Positions 50,486 through 58,056 are shown, counted from the first letter of the stretch. The stretch: DNA of 64,000 nucleotides from Rhizobium sp. Q54 (GCA_945904955.1 CAMDPO010000002.1:1-64000), one strand, 5' to 3'. Numbers and translations: made by a program. Notes: generated by a model not told the origin, from the sequence alone.

Positions 50486-50878
50486 CTGCGCCAGAGGGCC
50501 AGATGGCTGCTCTGCCCAGGTTTCCTGCGGCAGGGAGGAAAGTCCGGGCTCCACGGAGACACGGTGCCGGGTAACGCCCGGCGGGGGCGACCCCAGGGAA
50601 AGTGCCACAGAAAACAGACCGCCCATCTTCGGATGGGTAAGGGTGAAACGGGGCGGTAAGAGCGCACCGCGCGACTGGCAACAGGAGCGGCACGGCAAAC
50701 CCCACCGGGAGCAAGACCGAATAGGAGTGCCACGTCCGGGCGCAAGTCCGGACAAGCCCGTCTCAGGGCTGAGCATTCGGGTTGGTCGCGCGAGGCGTCC
50801 AGCAATGGACGTCCCAGATGAATGGCCATCCCCTCGCAAGAGGGACAGAACCCGGCTTATCGGCCCTCTGGCGCAGTT
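50486..50878 (+). ncRNA. rnpB: RNase P RNA, bacterial class A
   Basis: The ends pair as a 13-bp P1 helix: GCGCCAGAGGGCC (50488-50500) with GGCCCTCTGGCGC (50862-50874). Universal core elements are present: GGAGGAAAGTCCGGGCTCC near 50534, AGGGTGAAACGG near 50640, AAACCCCACCGGGAGCAAGA near 50698 and ACAGAACCCGGCTTATCGGC at the 3' end. It is the catalytic RNA for tRNA 5' maturation. ORFs drawn over it are spurious. Confidence 0.97.
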
Positions 50879-50882
50879 CTGA

Positions 50883-51629
50883 TTAGGTCGCGGGCACAGC
50901 GACGGAGCGATCGAGACCGCGCTCCTTGGAGATGCGGTCGTAGGCGGCGTTGATGGCGGCGACTTTGACGGTCGCCAACTCGACGAACTCCTGCGGCACG
51001 CCGCGCGCCATCATGGCGTCGGGATGGTGCTCGCGCACAAGGGCGCGCCAGCGCTTCTTGATCTGGTCGGCGCTGGCGTCGCGGGCGACGCCGAGAATCG
51101 TATACGGATCGGACTGGTCGGGTCCGATGTGCGCCTCGCGGATGCGGGCGAACTCGGCCTCCGAGAAGCCGAACATCAGCGCGACCTTGCGCAGATATTC
51201 TTCTTCGTCGGGCACGAAGCGGCCGTCGGCGCGGGCGATGTGGAACAGCCCGTCGAGCAGGTTCTCGAGCACCTTCGGCTGGGTGCGGAACATGCTGCCG
51301 ATCTGGCTGGCGTAGGCTTCGAAGCCAGCGACGTCCTTGCGCGCCTGGTTGAAGACGCGCGCGACGTTCTTCACCTCGGACTCCGGCACCTGGAACACCT
51401 GGCGGAACGCGGCGACCTCATCGGCCGTCACGACGCCGTCGGCTTTGGCCATCTTGGCGCCGAGGGCGATGACCGCGATGGTGAAGGCGATGGAGTGGAC
51501 GTCGCCCGTCGTCGTCTCGTCGCGGGCGCGATCGACCGCGTGGCCGGCAATGCCGCCCAGCAACGCGCCCAATGGGCCGCCGACCGCAAAGCCGGCGGCT
51601 CCGCCGACGATTTTTCCCCAAATGCTCAT
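50883..51629 (-). CDS. DjlA-like TerB/J-domain co-chaperone
   Basis: The product is 248 aa. A glycine-rich N-terminal membrane segment (IVGGAAGFAVGGPLGALLGGIAGHA) precedes a TerB-like helical domain (about 45-165, FTIAVIALGAKMAKADGVVTADEVAAFR ... LFHIARADGRFVPDEEEYLRKVA). A C-terminal J-domain follows (DPYTILGVARDASADQIKKRWRALVREHHPDAMMARG) with the HPD triad that stimulates DnaK. This is the domain order of DjlA. It is convergent with rnpB, 5 bases away. Confidence 0.9.
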   Translation of the reverse strand: MSIWGKIVGGAAGFAVGGPLGALLGGIAGHAVDRARDETTTGDVHSIAFTIAVIALGAKMAKADGVVTADEVAAFRQVFQVPESEVKNVARVFNQARKDVAGFEAYASQIGSMFRTQPKVLENLLDGLFHIARADGRFVPDEEEYLRKVALMFGFSEAEFARIREAHIGPDQSDPYTILGVARDASADQIKKRWRALVREHHPDAMMARGVPQEFVELATVKVAAINAAYDRISKERGLDRSVAVPAT

Positions 51630-51646
51630 GGCTCGGCGCGAAAGCC

Positions 51647-52174
51647 TCAGCGCTTGTAGAGCGACAGGTGCTCGTCGAGGTAGTCCATCATGCGGACCAC
51701 CCGGCTTGAGTTGGAGCCGAAGTCGCCGACCGGGTAGACCGAGCGGCTGAACACCGCGACCGAGGCGCGCGTCTCGCCGTTCGGGAAGATCTGCACCGTC
51801 AGCAGGTCGGGCATCTGGAAGAGGCGCCTGCGCTCCAGATACGTGTACTGATGCGTGGCATCGTCGGCCTGCACGAGCTCGAGCTGCGGGAACAACTCTC
51901 CCAGCATGCGGTCCCAGGTGCGCTTGATGCTGTTGACGTCGTTGTCATAGATCGGCGTGCGATCGTCGAGCTCGACGCACATGTCGTAGCCGGGGCATGC
52001 CAGCCACTGCGCCGGGCCGCGCAGGGACGCCATTTTGGTGAAGTCGATCTTCTCGATCGGGCCGACGGCGAACATCGCCTGGAAGGGAGCGCGGCCCATG
52101 GGCGTGACGCCGAGGATCACGAATACAACCGCGCCCAAAACCGCGAGCCCGATCAGCCAGGAGAGAATACGCAT
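51647..52174 (-). CDS. DUF1499 family membrane-anchored protein
   Basis: The product is 175 aa from ATG at 52174, preceded by AAGGAAA. One N-terminal membrane helix (ILSWLIGLAVLGAVVFVILG) is followed by the DUF1499 domain (IDFTKMASLRGPAQWLACPGYDMC, YDNDVNSIKRTWDRMLGELFPQLELV, YLERRRLFQMPDLLTVQIFPNGETRASVAVFSRSVYPVGDFGSNSSRVVRMMDYLDEHL). Family members are common in Alphaproteobacteria; no function is established. Confidence 0.85.
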   Translation of the reverse strand: MRILSWLIGLAVLGAVVFVILGVTPMGRAPFQAMFAVGPIEKIDFTKMASLRGPAQWLACPGYDMCVELDDRTPIYDNDVNSIKRTWDRMLGELFPQLELVQADDATHQYTYLERRRLFQMPDLLTVQIFPNGETRASVAVFSRSVYPVGDFGSNSSRVVRMMDYLDEHLSLYKR

Positions 52175-52200
52175 CGCCTGATTTTCCTTGGATGAAGAGC

Positions 52201-52536
52201 CTACGCGCCGGGCGCGAGCTTGTTGATCTTGGCGGCCAGGATGAAGTCGTTCTGATGCAGGCCGTGGATCTTGTGGGTGTACAGCACGACCTTGGCGTAG
52301 CCCCAACCGAACGTGATGTCGGGATGATGGCCCTCGTCCTCGGCGAGGTCGCCGACCTTGGTGACGAACGCCATCGAGGCCTTGAAGTCGGGGAACTTGA
52401 ACGTGCGCTCGATCCAGACGTCGTCCGCGGACATCGTCCAGCCGGGCGTCTCCTGGAGCAGGGGGGTCGCCTCGAAGCGGGACAGCGGCGGAATGCCGCC
52501 GCGGCAGGGAACGCAGGACTGCTGGTCGAGACCCAT
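52201..52536 (-). CDS. phhB: 4a-hydroxytetrahydrobiopterin dehydratase (PCD/DCoH)
   Basis: The product is 111 aa. The PCD fold is shown by ERTFKFPDFKASMAFVTKVGDLAEDEGHHPDITFGWGYAKVVLYTHKIHGLHQNDFILAAKI, including the EGHHPD active-site motif. It dehydrates 4a-hydroxy-pterin in aromatic amino-acid hydroxylation. No phenylalanine hydroxylase is nearby, as in many genomes where PCD recycles molybdopterin or folate-type pterins. The Cys-containing start (MGLDQQSCVPCRGG) resembles other alphaproteobacterial PCDs. Confidence 0.93.
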   Translation of the reverse strand: MGLDQQSCVPCRGGIPPLSRFEATPLLQETPGWTMSADDVWIERTFKFPDFKASMAFVTKVGDLAEDEGHHPDITFGWGYAKVVLYTHKIHGLHQNDFILAAKINKLAPGA

Positions 52537-52636
52537 GGGGACAATGTAGTCGGGTTAGCTATCGGCGGAAACACTGCCCACGCCTAGGGGATAGCCTGGG
52601 CTTTGCCGCAGCGGGCGCAGCCGCTAGCGTGCCTCC

Positions 52637-53329
52637 ATGAACGCAGCCCTGATCACCGGCGCCAACCGCGGCATCGGCCTCGCCTTCGCACAGTCCTATG
52701 CCAAGGACGGCTGGCGGGTGTTTGCCACCTGCCGCATTCCGGCGAAGGCCAAGGAGCTCGACAAGCTCGCGGCAGGGTCCGGCGGGCGCGTCACCGTGCA
52801 TGCGCTCGACGTGGCCGACGGCAAGGCGATCAACGCGCTCGGCCAAGCGTTGAGAGCCGAGTCGATCGACGTGCTCCTCAACAACGCCGGTGTCTACGAC
52901 CCCTCCCCTTCGTTCGGGCGCACCGACTATGACGCCTGGGAGCATGTGTTCCGCGTCAACACCATGGCAGCGTTGCGCATGGCCGAAGCCTTCGTCGAGC
53001 AGGTGGCGCGCAGCGACAAGAAGCTGATGGCCGGCATCTCGAGCGGCATGGGCTCGATCGCCGACAACGGCTCGGGCGGCTACTACGCCTACCGCACATC
53101 GAAGTCGGCCCTGCAGATGGTGATGCGCTCGCTCGCCATGGACCTTGCGCCGCGCGGCATCGTCGCCGTGGCGATGAATCCCGGCTGGGTGAAGACCGAC
53201 ATGGGCGGGCCGGGCGGCACCCTTTCGCCGGAGGAAAGCGCGCGGCGCATGCGTGCCGTGTTCGACAAGCTGACGCCGAATGATTCGGGGAAGTTCTGGC
53301 ACCACACCGGCAAGGAATTCCCATGGTAA
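52637..53329 (+). CDS. Short-chain dehydrogenase/reductase
   Basis: The product is 230 aa. SDR motifs: ALITGANRGIGLAFAQSYAKDG (TGxxxGxG), VLLNNAGVYD (NNAG), the catalytic region GISSGMGSIADNGSGGYYAYRTSKSAL (Ser, YxxxK) and MNPGWVKTDMGGPGGTLSPEESA (PGW). It resembles the sniffer/C-factor-like carbonyl reductases. The substrate is unknown. Its stop overlaps the Kelch gene start by 7 bases. Confidence 0.92.
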   Translation: MNAALITGANRGIGLAFAQSYAKDGWRVFATCRIPAKAKELDKLAAGSGGRVTVHALDVADGKAINALGQALRAESIDVLLNNAGVYDPSPSFGRTDYDAWEHVFRVNTMAALRMAEAFVEQVARSDKKLMAGISSGMGSIADNGSGGYYAYRTSKSALQMVMRSLAMDLAPRGIVAVAMNPGWVKTDMGGPGGTLSPEESARRMRAVFDKLTPNDSGKFWHHTGKEFPW

Positions 53330-54267
53330 GGGCCCTCACGCTGCTCTTCGTGCTGTGGTCGAGCGTCGCCATCGCGCAGCCGCGCGCCATCGACGGTGCG
53401 TGGGAGACGAAGGCGCCGATGCCAACGGCGCGCTCGGAGATCGCTGCCGCCACGATCGACACGCGCGTCTACGTTGTCGGCGGCCTTATCCAAACCGGCG
53501 GCATCGCCACCTTCGAGATGTACGACACGGTCGCCAACCGCTGGCAGGCGCTCGCGCCGATTCCGGAAGCGCGCCACCACACTGCCAGCGCCGCGCACGA
53601 CGGCCGCGTGTACGTGAGCGGCGGCTACCGCGCCTCGTTCAACGAGCCGCTGCGCACGCTGTGGATGTTCGACCCCGCCGCCAACACGTGGACGCGCCGC
53701 GCCGACATGCCGGGCGAGCGCGCGGCGCACGCCATGGTCGCGGTGGCCGGCAAGCTGTACGTGGTCGGCGGCGTCGGCGACTTCCCGCAACGCATGTGGG
53801 CGTACGACCCGGCCACCGACCGGTGGGCAACCAACGTCGCCGCGCTGCCGACGGTGCGCGAGCACACGTCGGCGGCGGCGCTCGACGGCAAGCTGTACGT
53901 GATGGGCGGGCGCTGGAGCGGGCGCAACCAAACCACCGCCGAGGTCTACGACCCGGCCACCGACCTCTGGAGCAAGCTCGCCGACATGCCGACCGCGCGC
54001 GGCGGACTCACGGCTTCTGCAGTGAATGGGCGCATTCATGTCGCCGGCGGCGAAGAGCTTGGCGGCGACAAGACGTTCAACCACAACGAAGCGTACGACC
54101 CGGCCACGAACACGTGGGCCGCGGCGACGCTCATGCCGACGTCGCGCCACGGACTGACGAGCGCGGGCGTGGATGGAGTCTTCTATGTGATCGGCGGCGC
54201 GACGCGCGCTGGCGGCGGGACGTACACGTCGCTGTCGAATCTCGTCGAGGCGTTTCGCGCGCGCTAA
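53323..54267 (+). CDS. Secreted Kelch-repeat beta-propeller protein
   Basis: The product is 314 aa. Signal peptide MVRALTLLFVLWSSVAIAQP with cleavage near AIAQ. Six Kelch blades follow, each about 48 residues, with GG and the spaced Y/W (VYVVGGLIQ...YDTVANRWQALAPIP; VYVSGGYR...FDPAANTWTRRADMP; LYVVGGVG...YDPATDRWATNVAALP; LYVMGGRW...YDPATDLWSKLADMP; IHVAGGEE...YDPATNTWAAATLMP; FYVIGGATR). The fold is clear; the role (periplasmic binding or lectin-like) is not. Confidence 0.9.
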   Translation: MVRALTLLFVLWSSVAIAQPRAIDGAWETKAPMPTARSEIAAATIDTRVYVVGGLIQTGGIATFEMYDTVANRWQALAPIPEARHHTASAAHDGRVYVSGGYRASFNEPLRTLWMFDPAANTWTRRADMPGERAAHAMVAVAGKLYVVGGVGDFPQRMWAYDPATDRWATNVAALPTVREHTSAAALDGKLYVMGGRWSGRNQTTAEVYDPATDLWSKLADMPTARGGLTASAVNGRIHVAGGEELGGDKTFNHNEAYDPATNTWAAATLMPTSRHGLTSAGVDGVFYVIGGATRAGGGTYTSLSNLVEAFRAR

Positions 54268-54556
54268 GCACGGCCGTTGGCACCGTTGGATACGGTCCAA
54301 TACGGGCGTTATCTGGAAATGTCTCAGGCGGGGCCGCGCCGGCGCACTACTCCGCGTAAACAACGCGGGATTACGCGGCGCCCGCGCGGAAAGCGACCGC
54401 AGGGCCGACACGGATCGTACTTGCGCGCGCTCGGAGGTCTGTGACTGGTCCATCTTGCATCCGGTTTTGGCGCCCGCGCACTATATACATGTAGTATCGC
54501 TCTGTCAACACCTTCCGTGTTTCCGGTTCACGGGACCGCCTCTTTGCGAACGGCGT
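54268..54556. other. Gene-free stretch with the second 26-nt motif
   Basis: No convincing ORF is seen in these 289 bases between the Kelch gene and the DUF1801 gene. They hold the 26-nt palindromic motif (54353-54378) and an AT-rich patch ACTATATACATGTAGTATC near 54480 with TACATGTA at its core. Confidence 0.5.
54353..54378. repeat. 26-nt palindromic motif, copy 2
   Basis: CGCGTAAACAACGCG followed by GGATTACGCGG; 24 of 26 positions match the copy at 1797-1822. As there, an AT-rich dyad lies downstream (about 100 bases here, about 35 there). Confidence 0.6.
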
Positions 54557-55135
54557 CTAGCGCTTCTTGGCGGGGGTGGCGTTGCCGGCGGTGGCTGCCT
54601 TGATCAACGCTTGGAAGGCGTTCGCGTCGATGGCCTCGCCTTCGCGGATGTCGATGGCGCGGCGGGTGGCGCCCTCCAGGCTGGAGTTGAAGAGGTGCTG
54701 CGGGTCCTTGAGCTTGGCGCCGATCATGAAGGTGAGCTTCACGACCTGGGTGTAGACCTCACCGGTGCAGAGGATGCCGTTGCGCGACCACACCGGCACG
54801 CCCCACTTCCACTCCTCGGTGATGGCGGAGTCGGCCGCCAGGATCAGCGCGCGCAGGTGCGACAGAGTCTCGCCGCGCCAGCCGCCGGCGTCGGCGATGC
54901 GCTGGTCGATGAGCTGGGACGCGGTCTTGCCGGCGGGAATCTTCTCGCCCTTTTTTGTCTTCACATGGGGCGCGCGGGCGGGCGCGGAGGCCTCCTTCGG
55001 CGTGGCCTTCGCTTTGGTCGCCTTCGCCGGCTTGGCGATGGCGGACTTCTTGGCCCGAGCGCCCTTTGCCGCGGCCTTTTTTTCCTTAGCTTTCCTGATC
55101 GCGGGACGCCCTTTGGGCTTCGCCTTCGCTTTCAT
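54557..55135 (-). CDS. DUF1801 protein with a Lys/Ala-rich histone-like tail
   Basis: The product is 192 aa. Residues 1-65 are a basic Lys/Ala/Pro tail (KAKEKKAAAKGARAKKSAIAKPAKATKAKATPKEA) like the histone H1-like proteins. The rest is a DUF1801 (YdhG-like) domain: ASQLIDQRIADAGGWRGETLSHLRALILAADSAITEEWKWGVPVWSRNGILCTGEVYTQVVKLTFMIGAKLKDPQHLFNSSLEG. The start overlaps the ArsR stop by 4 bases, a pairing often seen for ArsR with DUF1801 or SRPBCC genes. Function unknown. Confidence 0.85.
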   Translation of the reverse strand: MKAKAKPKGRPAIRKAKEKKAAAKGARAKKSAIAKPAKATKAKATPKEASAPARAPHVKTKKGEKIPAGKTASQLIDQRIADAGGWRGETLSHLRALILAADSAITEEWKWGVPVWSRNGILCTGEVYTQVVKLTFMIGAKLKDPQHLFNSSLEGATRRAIDIREGEAIDANAFQALIKAATAGNATPAKKR

Positions 55136-55455
55136 TGGTCCATCCTTTTGAGAAGGTCTTCGAGGTCATCGAACCGGCTTTGCCAGTAGCCGGTCATCTG
55201 GCTGGTCCAGTCGATGAGCGGCGCGAGCGCGCCGAGCTGCGCGCTGTAGTGGGTGTGGCGGCCCTCGTGGCGGTCGCGCACGAGTCCGGCCTGCTTCAGC
55301 TGCGCCAGGTGCTTGGAGACGACGGGTTGGGAGACGCCGGCGCGCGCGGTAAGGGCAGCGACCGTCTTCTCCCCTTCGGCGCACAGGCGCTCGAAGAGAG
55401 CGCGCCGGGTGGGATCGGCGAGGGCGCGGAAGAGCGCGTCGTGGGCCGGCCGCAT
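55132..55455 (-). CDS. ArsR-family winged-helix regulator
   Basis: The product is 107 aa. LFRALADPTRRALFERLCAEGEKTVAALTARAGVSQPVVSKHLAQLKQAGLVRDRHEGRHTHYSAQ is a classic ArsR/SmtB HTH without the CxCx metal site. The tail LIDWTSQMTGYWQSRFDDLEDLLKRMDQ is typical of the SdpR-like non-metal ArsR proteins paired with DUF1801 or START-domain genes. An interrupted 16-bp inverted repeat spans its promoter, suggesting autoregulation. Confidence 0.92.
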   Translation of the reverse strand: MRPAHDALFRALADPTRRALFERLCAEGEKTVAALTARAGVSQPVVSKHLAQLKQAGLVRDRHEGRHTHYSAQLGALAPLIDWTSQMTGYWQSRFDDLEDLLKRMDQ

Positions 55456-55458
55456 CGG

Positions 55459-55518
55459 GACTAACTCATACCTGGCTGGCTATTGATTGACGTATAGCCG
55501 CACAGGTATGGGTTAGTC
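55459..55518. promoter_or_regulatory. Interrupted inverted repeat and promoter of the arsR-DUF1801 operon
   Basis: GACTAACTCATACCTG (55459-55474) and CAGGTATGGGTTAGTC (55503-55518) match in 15 of 16 positions, 28 bp apart, with an inner GGCTAT/ATAGCC pair. On the minus strand TTGACT (55520-55515) and TATACG (18 bp on) make a promoter; one arm overlaps the -35/spacer and the other sits between start site and ATG. Confidence 0.7.
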
Positions 55519-55587
55519 AAGAACGGATGACGACGCTGCCGTAGACGTAGGCGACCATTTGCAGGCCCGCGATGGCGCGATCGCTAG

Positions 55588-56409
55588 TCAGCGCGCCGCC
55601 TTTACTCTCGTCGCGACCTGCACAAGGAAGTCTTCGAGGCTCTTGCCCGGGTCGTCACTTTCGCCGGAGACCACCTCAATGCCACGCGAACCAAGAACTG
55701 CTTGTTGGACGACATTTGCGGCGTTGAAGAATGCGTATGATGGCGGCCGCTTTCCCGTCGTTTCTCGTTCCCAGAGTTTGCTGAGCCTATAGATCAAAAT
55801 CCTGATGTTCGTGTCATTCAGTCCGTAGCCAATGAATAGGATCGAGTACCGAAGCGCATCGGCCTGAAACTTGAGATCGAGCGCCGACCGAAACTCCATT
55901 CGCTCGAAGTAGTCCGATTCCGAAAGGACTAACGATCCGTCGTCGTCGAAGTCTCCGTGAAACTTGACCACATGTGTCGCGCCTTCTTGAGCGTTCGAGA
56001 TGTCGGCCAAATTCGCGATACGGGTGTAAGGCTTTCCATGCGTGGCCAACGCCCGTTCAATCCAGCGGTCGTAGTTGGTCGTGTAGATTAGCGGGAACTC
56101 AAGCTCGGCGATGAGGCGGTGCACGTTGGACGCGGCAATGTCGATGCTCGCGGCATGCCATTCCGTGTCCATAAAACTTCTTAGCGGCCCCACGGCGCCT
56201 TTCTGTATCTTGTAGTATTCGGCCAACGATTCGTTGTTCCCGAGTCGCCGAAATACGTCAGGGTCAAACCCGAGTTCACTCGCGACTTTCTTGATCAGGC
56301 CATTCCACGTTGGAAGACCCAATCCATCGGAAACGCCCGCGCCAACGAACAGCATTAGTCGGCGCTGGGCGATCAGGTCAGAAACCTTCTCGACCTGATT
56401 CATCGTCAT
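55588..56409 (-). CDS. SIR2-like NADase effector (KomC-like)
   Basis: The product is 273 aa. SIR2 core motifs: RRLMLFVGAGVSDGLGLPTWNGLI (GAGxS NAD loop), FPLIYTTNYDRWIERAL (TTNYD) and THVVKFHGDFDDDGSLVLSESDYFER (catalytic His in KFHGD), then LRYSILFIGYGLNDTNIRILIYRL. This is the SIR2_2 class used as NAD+-depleting effectors in several defence systems. It overlaps the HAM1-like gene by 4 bases and is third in a deaminase-HAM1-SIR2 operon, as komC in Kongming. Local GC is low for the window (33/60 in the 56221 line). NADase activity is inferred from the family. Confidence 0.88.
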   Translation of the reverse strand: MTMNQVEKVSDLIAQRRLMLFVGAGVSDGLGLPTWNGLIKKVASELGFDPDVFRRLGNNESLAEYYKIQKGAVGPLRSFMDTEWHAASIDIAASNVHRLIAELEFPLIYTTNYDRWIERALATHGKPYTRIANLADISNAQEGATHVVKFHGDFDDDGSLVLSESDYFERMEFRSALDLKFQADALRYSILFIGYGLNDTNIRILIYRLSKLWERETTGKRPPSYAFFNAANVVQQAVLGSRGIEVVSGESDDPGKSLEDFLVQVATRVKAAR

Positions 56410-56963
56410 CTATCCTTGCGCAGCGCGACGTGCGCTTTGGCGAACTTTTCGAGGGCAACTTTCCGCATCGAGATAGAGTTTTTCTTGTCGCCCATCTCCG
56501 CGAACGTCTGCTCGCTGCCCTCTGGCACAAAGACGCAATCCCATTGAAAATCGCGCGATCCGCGCGGCGATGAGGCAATGGTGCCACGAATTGCGCCATC
56601 AAACGTTGCGATCGTCCTTCCGTCACAGAACGCCACAACCGTCTCAGCGACGACTCCCGTCGCCTCCCCGACACCAAAAAGCTTGGAGAAGGTGTCTGCC
56701 TCCAGCGTGTCCCAGAACACCTGAGTCAGGCCGCCGGGCAGCCCCTTTAGACCGTCCAGCCGCAAACCGGTGTGTTCGACCAAGACCGGTCGGCCAGCGA
56801 TGTCGTAGGCGCGAAGACACTTGTCCCGGGCAATGACCTGCATGTCGACCGTTTGGATTTCAGACACCTTGGCTCGCAGAGGCTCGACATCGATTCCGAA
56901 GCTACCCAGAATCGTTCGCACTTCAGCAATCTTGTGATCATTGTTGCTCAGGAACCTGATCAT
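56406..56963 (-). CDS. HAM1/ITPase-family protein, probable dITP sensor (KomB-like)
   Basis: The product is 185 aa from the ATG at 56963 (MIRFLSNNDHKIAEVRTILG), overlapping the deaminase stop by 4 bases. It aligns by eye with ITPA/RdgB: LVEHTGLRLDGLKGLPGGL, DGAIRGTIASSPRGSRDFQWDCVFVPEGSEQTFAEMGDKKNSISMRKVAL. Positions that are catalytic or base-reading in true pyrophosphatases have changed: EDT to EHT (metal-binding Asp lost), FGWDP to FQWDC, SHR to SMR. It therefore may bind but not hydrolyse (d)ITP. In Kongming, KomB forms the dITP-responsive complex with the SIR2 protein. An active housekeeping RdgB is the less likely alternative. Confidence 0.85.
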   Translation of the reverse strand: MIRFLSNNDHKIAEVRTILGSFGIDVEPLRAKVSEIQTVDMQVIARDKCLRAYDIAGRPVLVEHTGLRLDGLKGLPGGLTQVFWDTLEADTFSKLFGVGEATGVVAETVVAFCDGRTIATFDGAIRGTIASSPRGSRDFQWDCVFVPEGSEQTFAEMGDKKNSISMRKVALEKFAKAHVALRKDR

Positions 56964-57940
56964 GGCGGCGGAAGCCGTGACTGAGCTGCCTTTGCGGCCG
57001 CCGGATCGAATGCGCCCAACCAGCCATTTCCCACGCACTCAGCGACAAATTCCTCGGTCATGCCAGCCGCCCGAAGGTTGGCGAACTCATCCTCCATCGT
57101 CGTGGCCATGAATGCTGGATCGTCCGTATTCACACTGACTTTTACCCCGGCTGCGAGCATTTGAAAGACCGGATGCACGTTGAAACTCGCGACCAATCCG
57201 AGTCTTACGTTGCTGGTTGGGCAAACCTCCACAACGATCTTTCGCGACGCGATCTCCCTTAGCAATCCATCGTCACCTACGCTGCGGATTGCGTGGCCTA
57301 GTCGATCGACTTGGAGAACGTCCAGCGCTTCACGAATGTGAGCGGCATCACACAGCTCGCCGACGTGGCAGGTCGTCTTCAACCCGCCCTGTCGTGCTAG
57401 AGAGAACGCAGATCGAAATGCGGAAGGCGTGTTCACTCGTTCGTTTCCGCACATCCCGAACCCGACCACCAACGTAGAGGCGGTCGCCACGACCAGTCGC
57501 GCAAGAGCCTCGGCGGCCTCCGGACCCCGGTGCCGAACCGCAGTCACGATAAGTCGGCACGCAATGCCGTACTTCGCCTCGCAGTCGCGGATGGCCGGCT
57601 CGAGAGCGCGCAGCAACTCGGCGTACGTCACACCGGCGTCGAGGGCATGATCGGGCGAAACCATCAGTTCGACGTAGCGTGTGTTGGACCTTGCCACGCG
57701 AGCGAGATACGAGTGGCAGACTAGTGCGTAATCTTGAGCACCGCGGACCAACTCGCCCACCAGATGATACTTGTGGAGAAAGTCGTCAAAGCCGCCGAAC
57801 GTAAATTCCTTGTTCGTCGCGATGTCACTGCTCGTTACCCCGTACCGTTGTGCGAGAGACATTGCGACGGCATGAGAAATCGTGCCTCGAAGATGCACAT
57901 GCAGTTCGGCGAAGGGTCTGGTTGGCGGAATAGACGACAT
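56960..57940 (-). CDS. Adenosine-deaminase-family protein (KomA-like)
   Basis: The product is 326 aa from the ATG at 57940 with GGGGAGCG before it; a GTG 6 codons upstream is less likely. Amidohydrolase/ADA motifs are complete: FAELHVHLRGTIS (zinc HxH), TTCHVGELCDA (zinc His, catalytic Glu), RLGHAIRS and VSVNTDDPAFM (zinc Asp pair). In ADA the first motif reads HVHLDG, and that Asp holds the ribose 5'-OH; here it is Arg, which suits a 5'-phosphate. This agrees with KomA acting on dAMP. First gene of the three-gene operon, divergent from dinB. Confidence 0.88.
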   Translation of the reverse strand: MSSIPPTRPFAELHVHLRGTISHAVAMSLAQRYGVTSSDIATNKEFTFGGFDDFLHKYHLVGELVRGAQDYALVCHSYLARVARSNTRYVELMVSPDHALDAGVTYAELLRALEPAIRDCEAKYGIACRLIVTAVRHRGPEAAEALARLVVATASTLVVGFGMCGNERVNTPSAFRSAFSLARQGGLKTTCHVGELCDAAHIREALDVLQVDRLGHAIRSVGDDGLLREIASRKIVVEVCPTSNVRLGLVASFNVHPVFQMLAAGVKVSVNTDDPAFMATTMEDEFANLRAAGMTEEFVAECVGNGWLGAFDPAAAKAAQSRLPPP

Positions 57941-58023
57941 CGACGCTCCCCGATACACGCGCGCTCTTAAGGCTATCGCTGAAATGCCCTCCGCGCAGGT
58001 GGCCGCATTGACGACTTCCCATT

Positions 58024-58038
58024 GTTCCCTTTATGTTC
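58024..58038. promoter_or_regulatory. LexA box GTTC-N7-GTTC
   Basis: GTTC (58024-58027) CCTTTAT GTTC (58035-58038) is the alphaproteobacterial SOS box. It lies 18 bp before the dinB ATG at 58057 and 83 bp before the divergent kom-like operon start. Confidence 0.8.
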
Positions 58039-58056
58039 TTGGCCACGAGGCTGGGC

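Noticed and set aside
50474-50882. Several 70-120 aa ORFs on both strands
   Set aside because: They lie on RNase P RNA, whose pairing and core motifs are complete.
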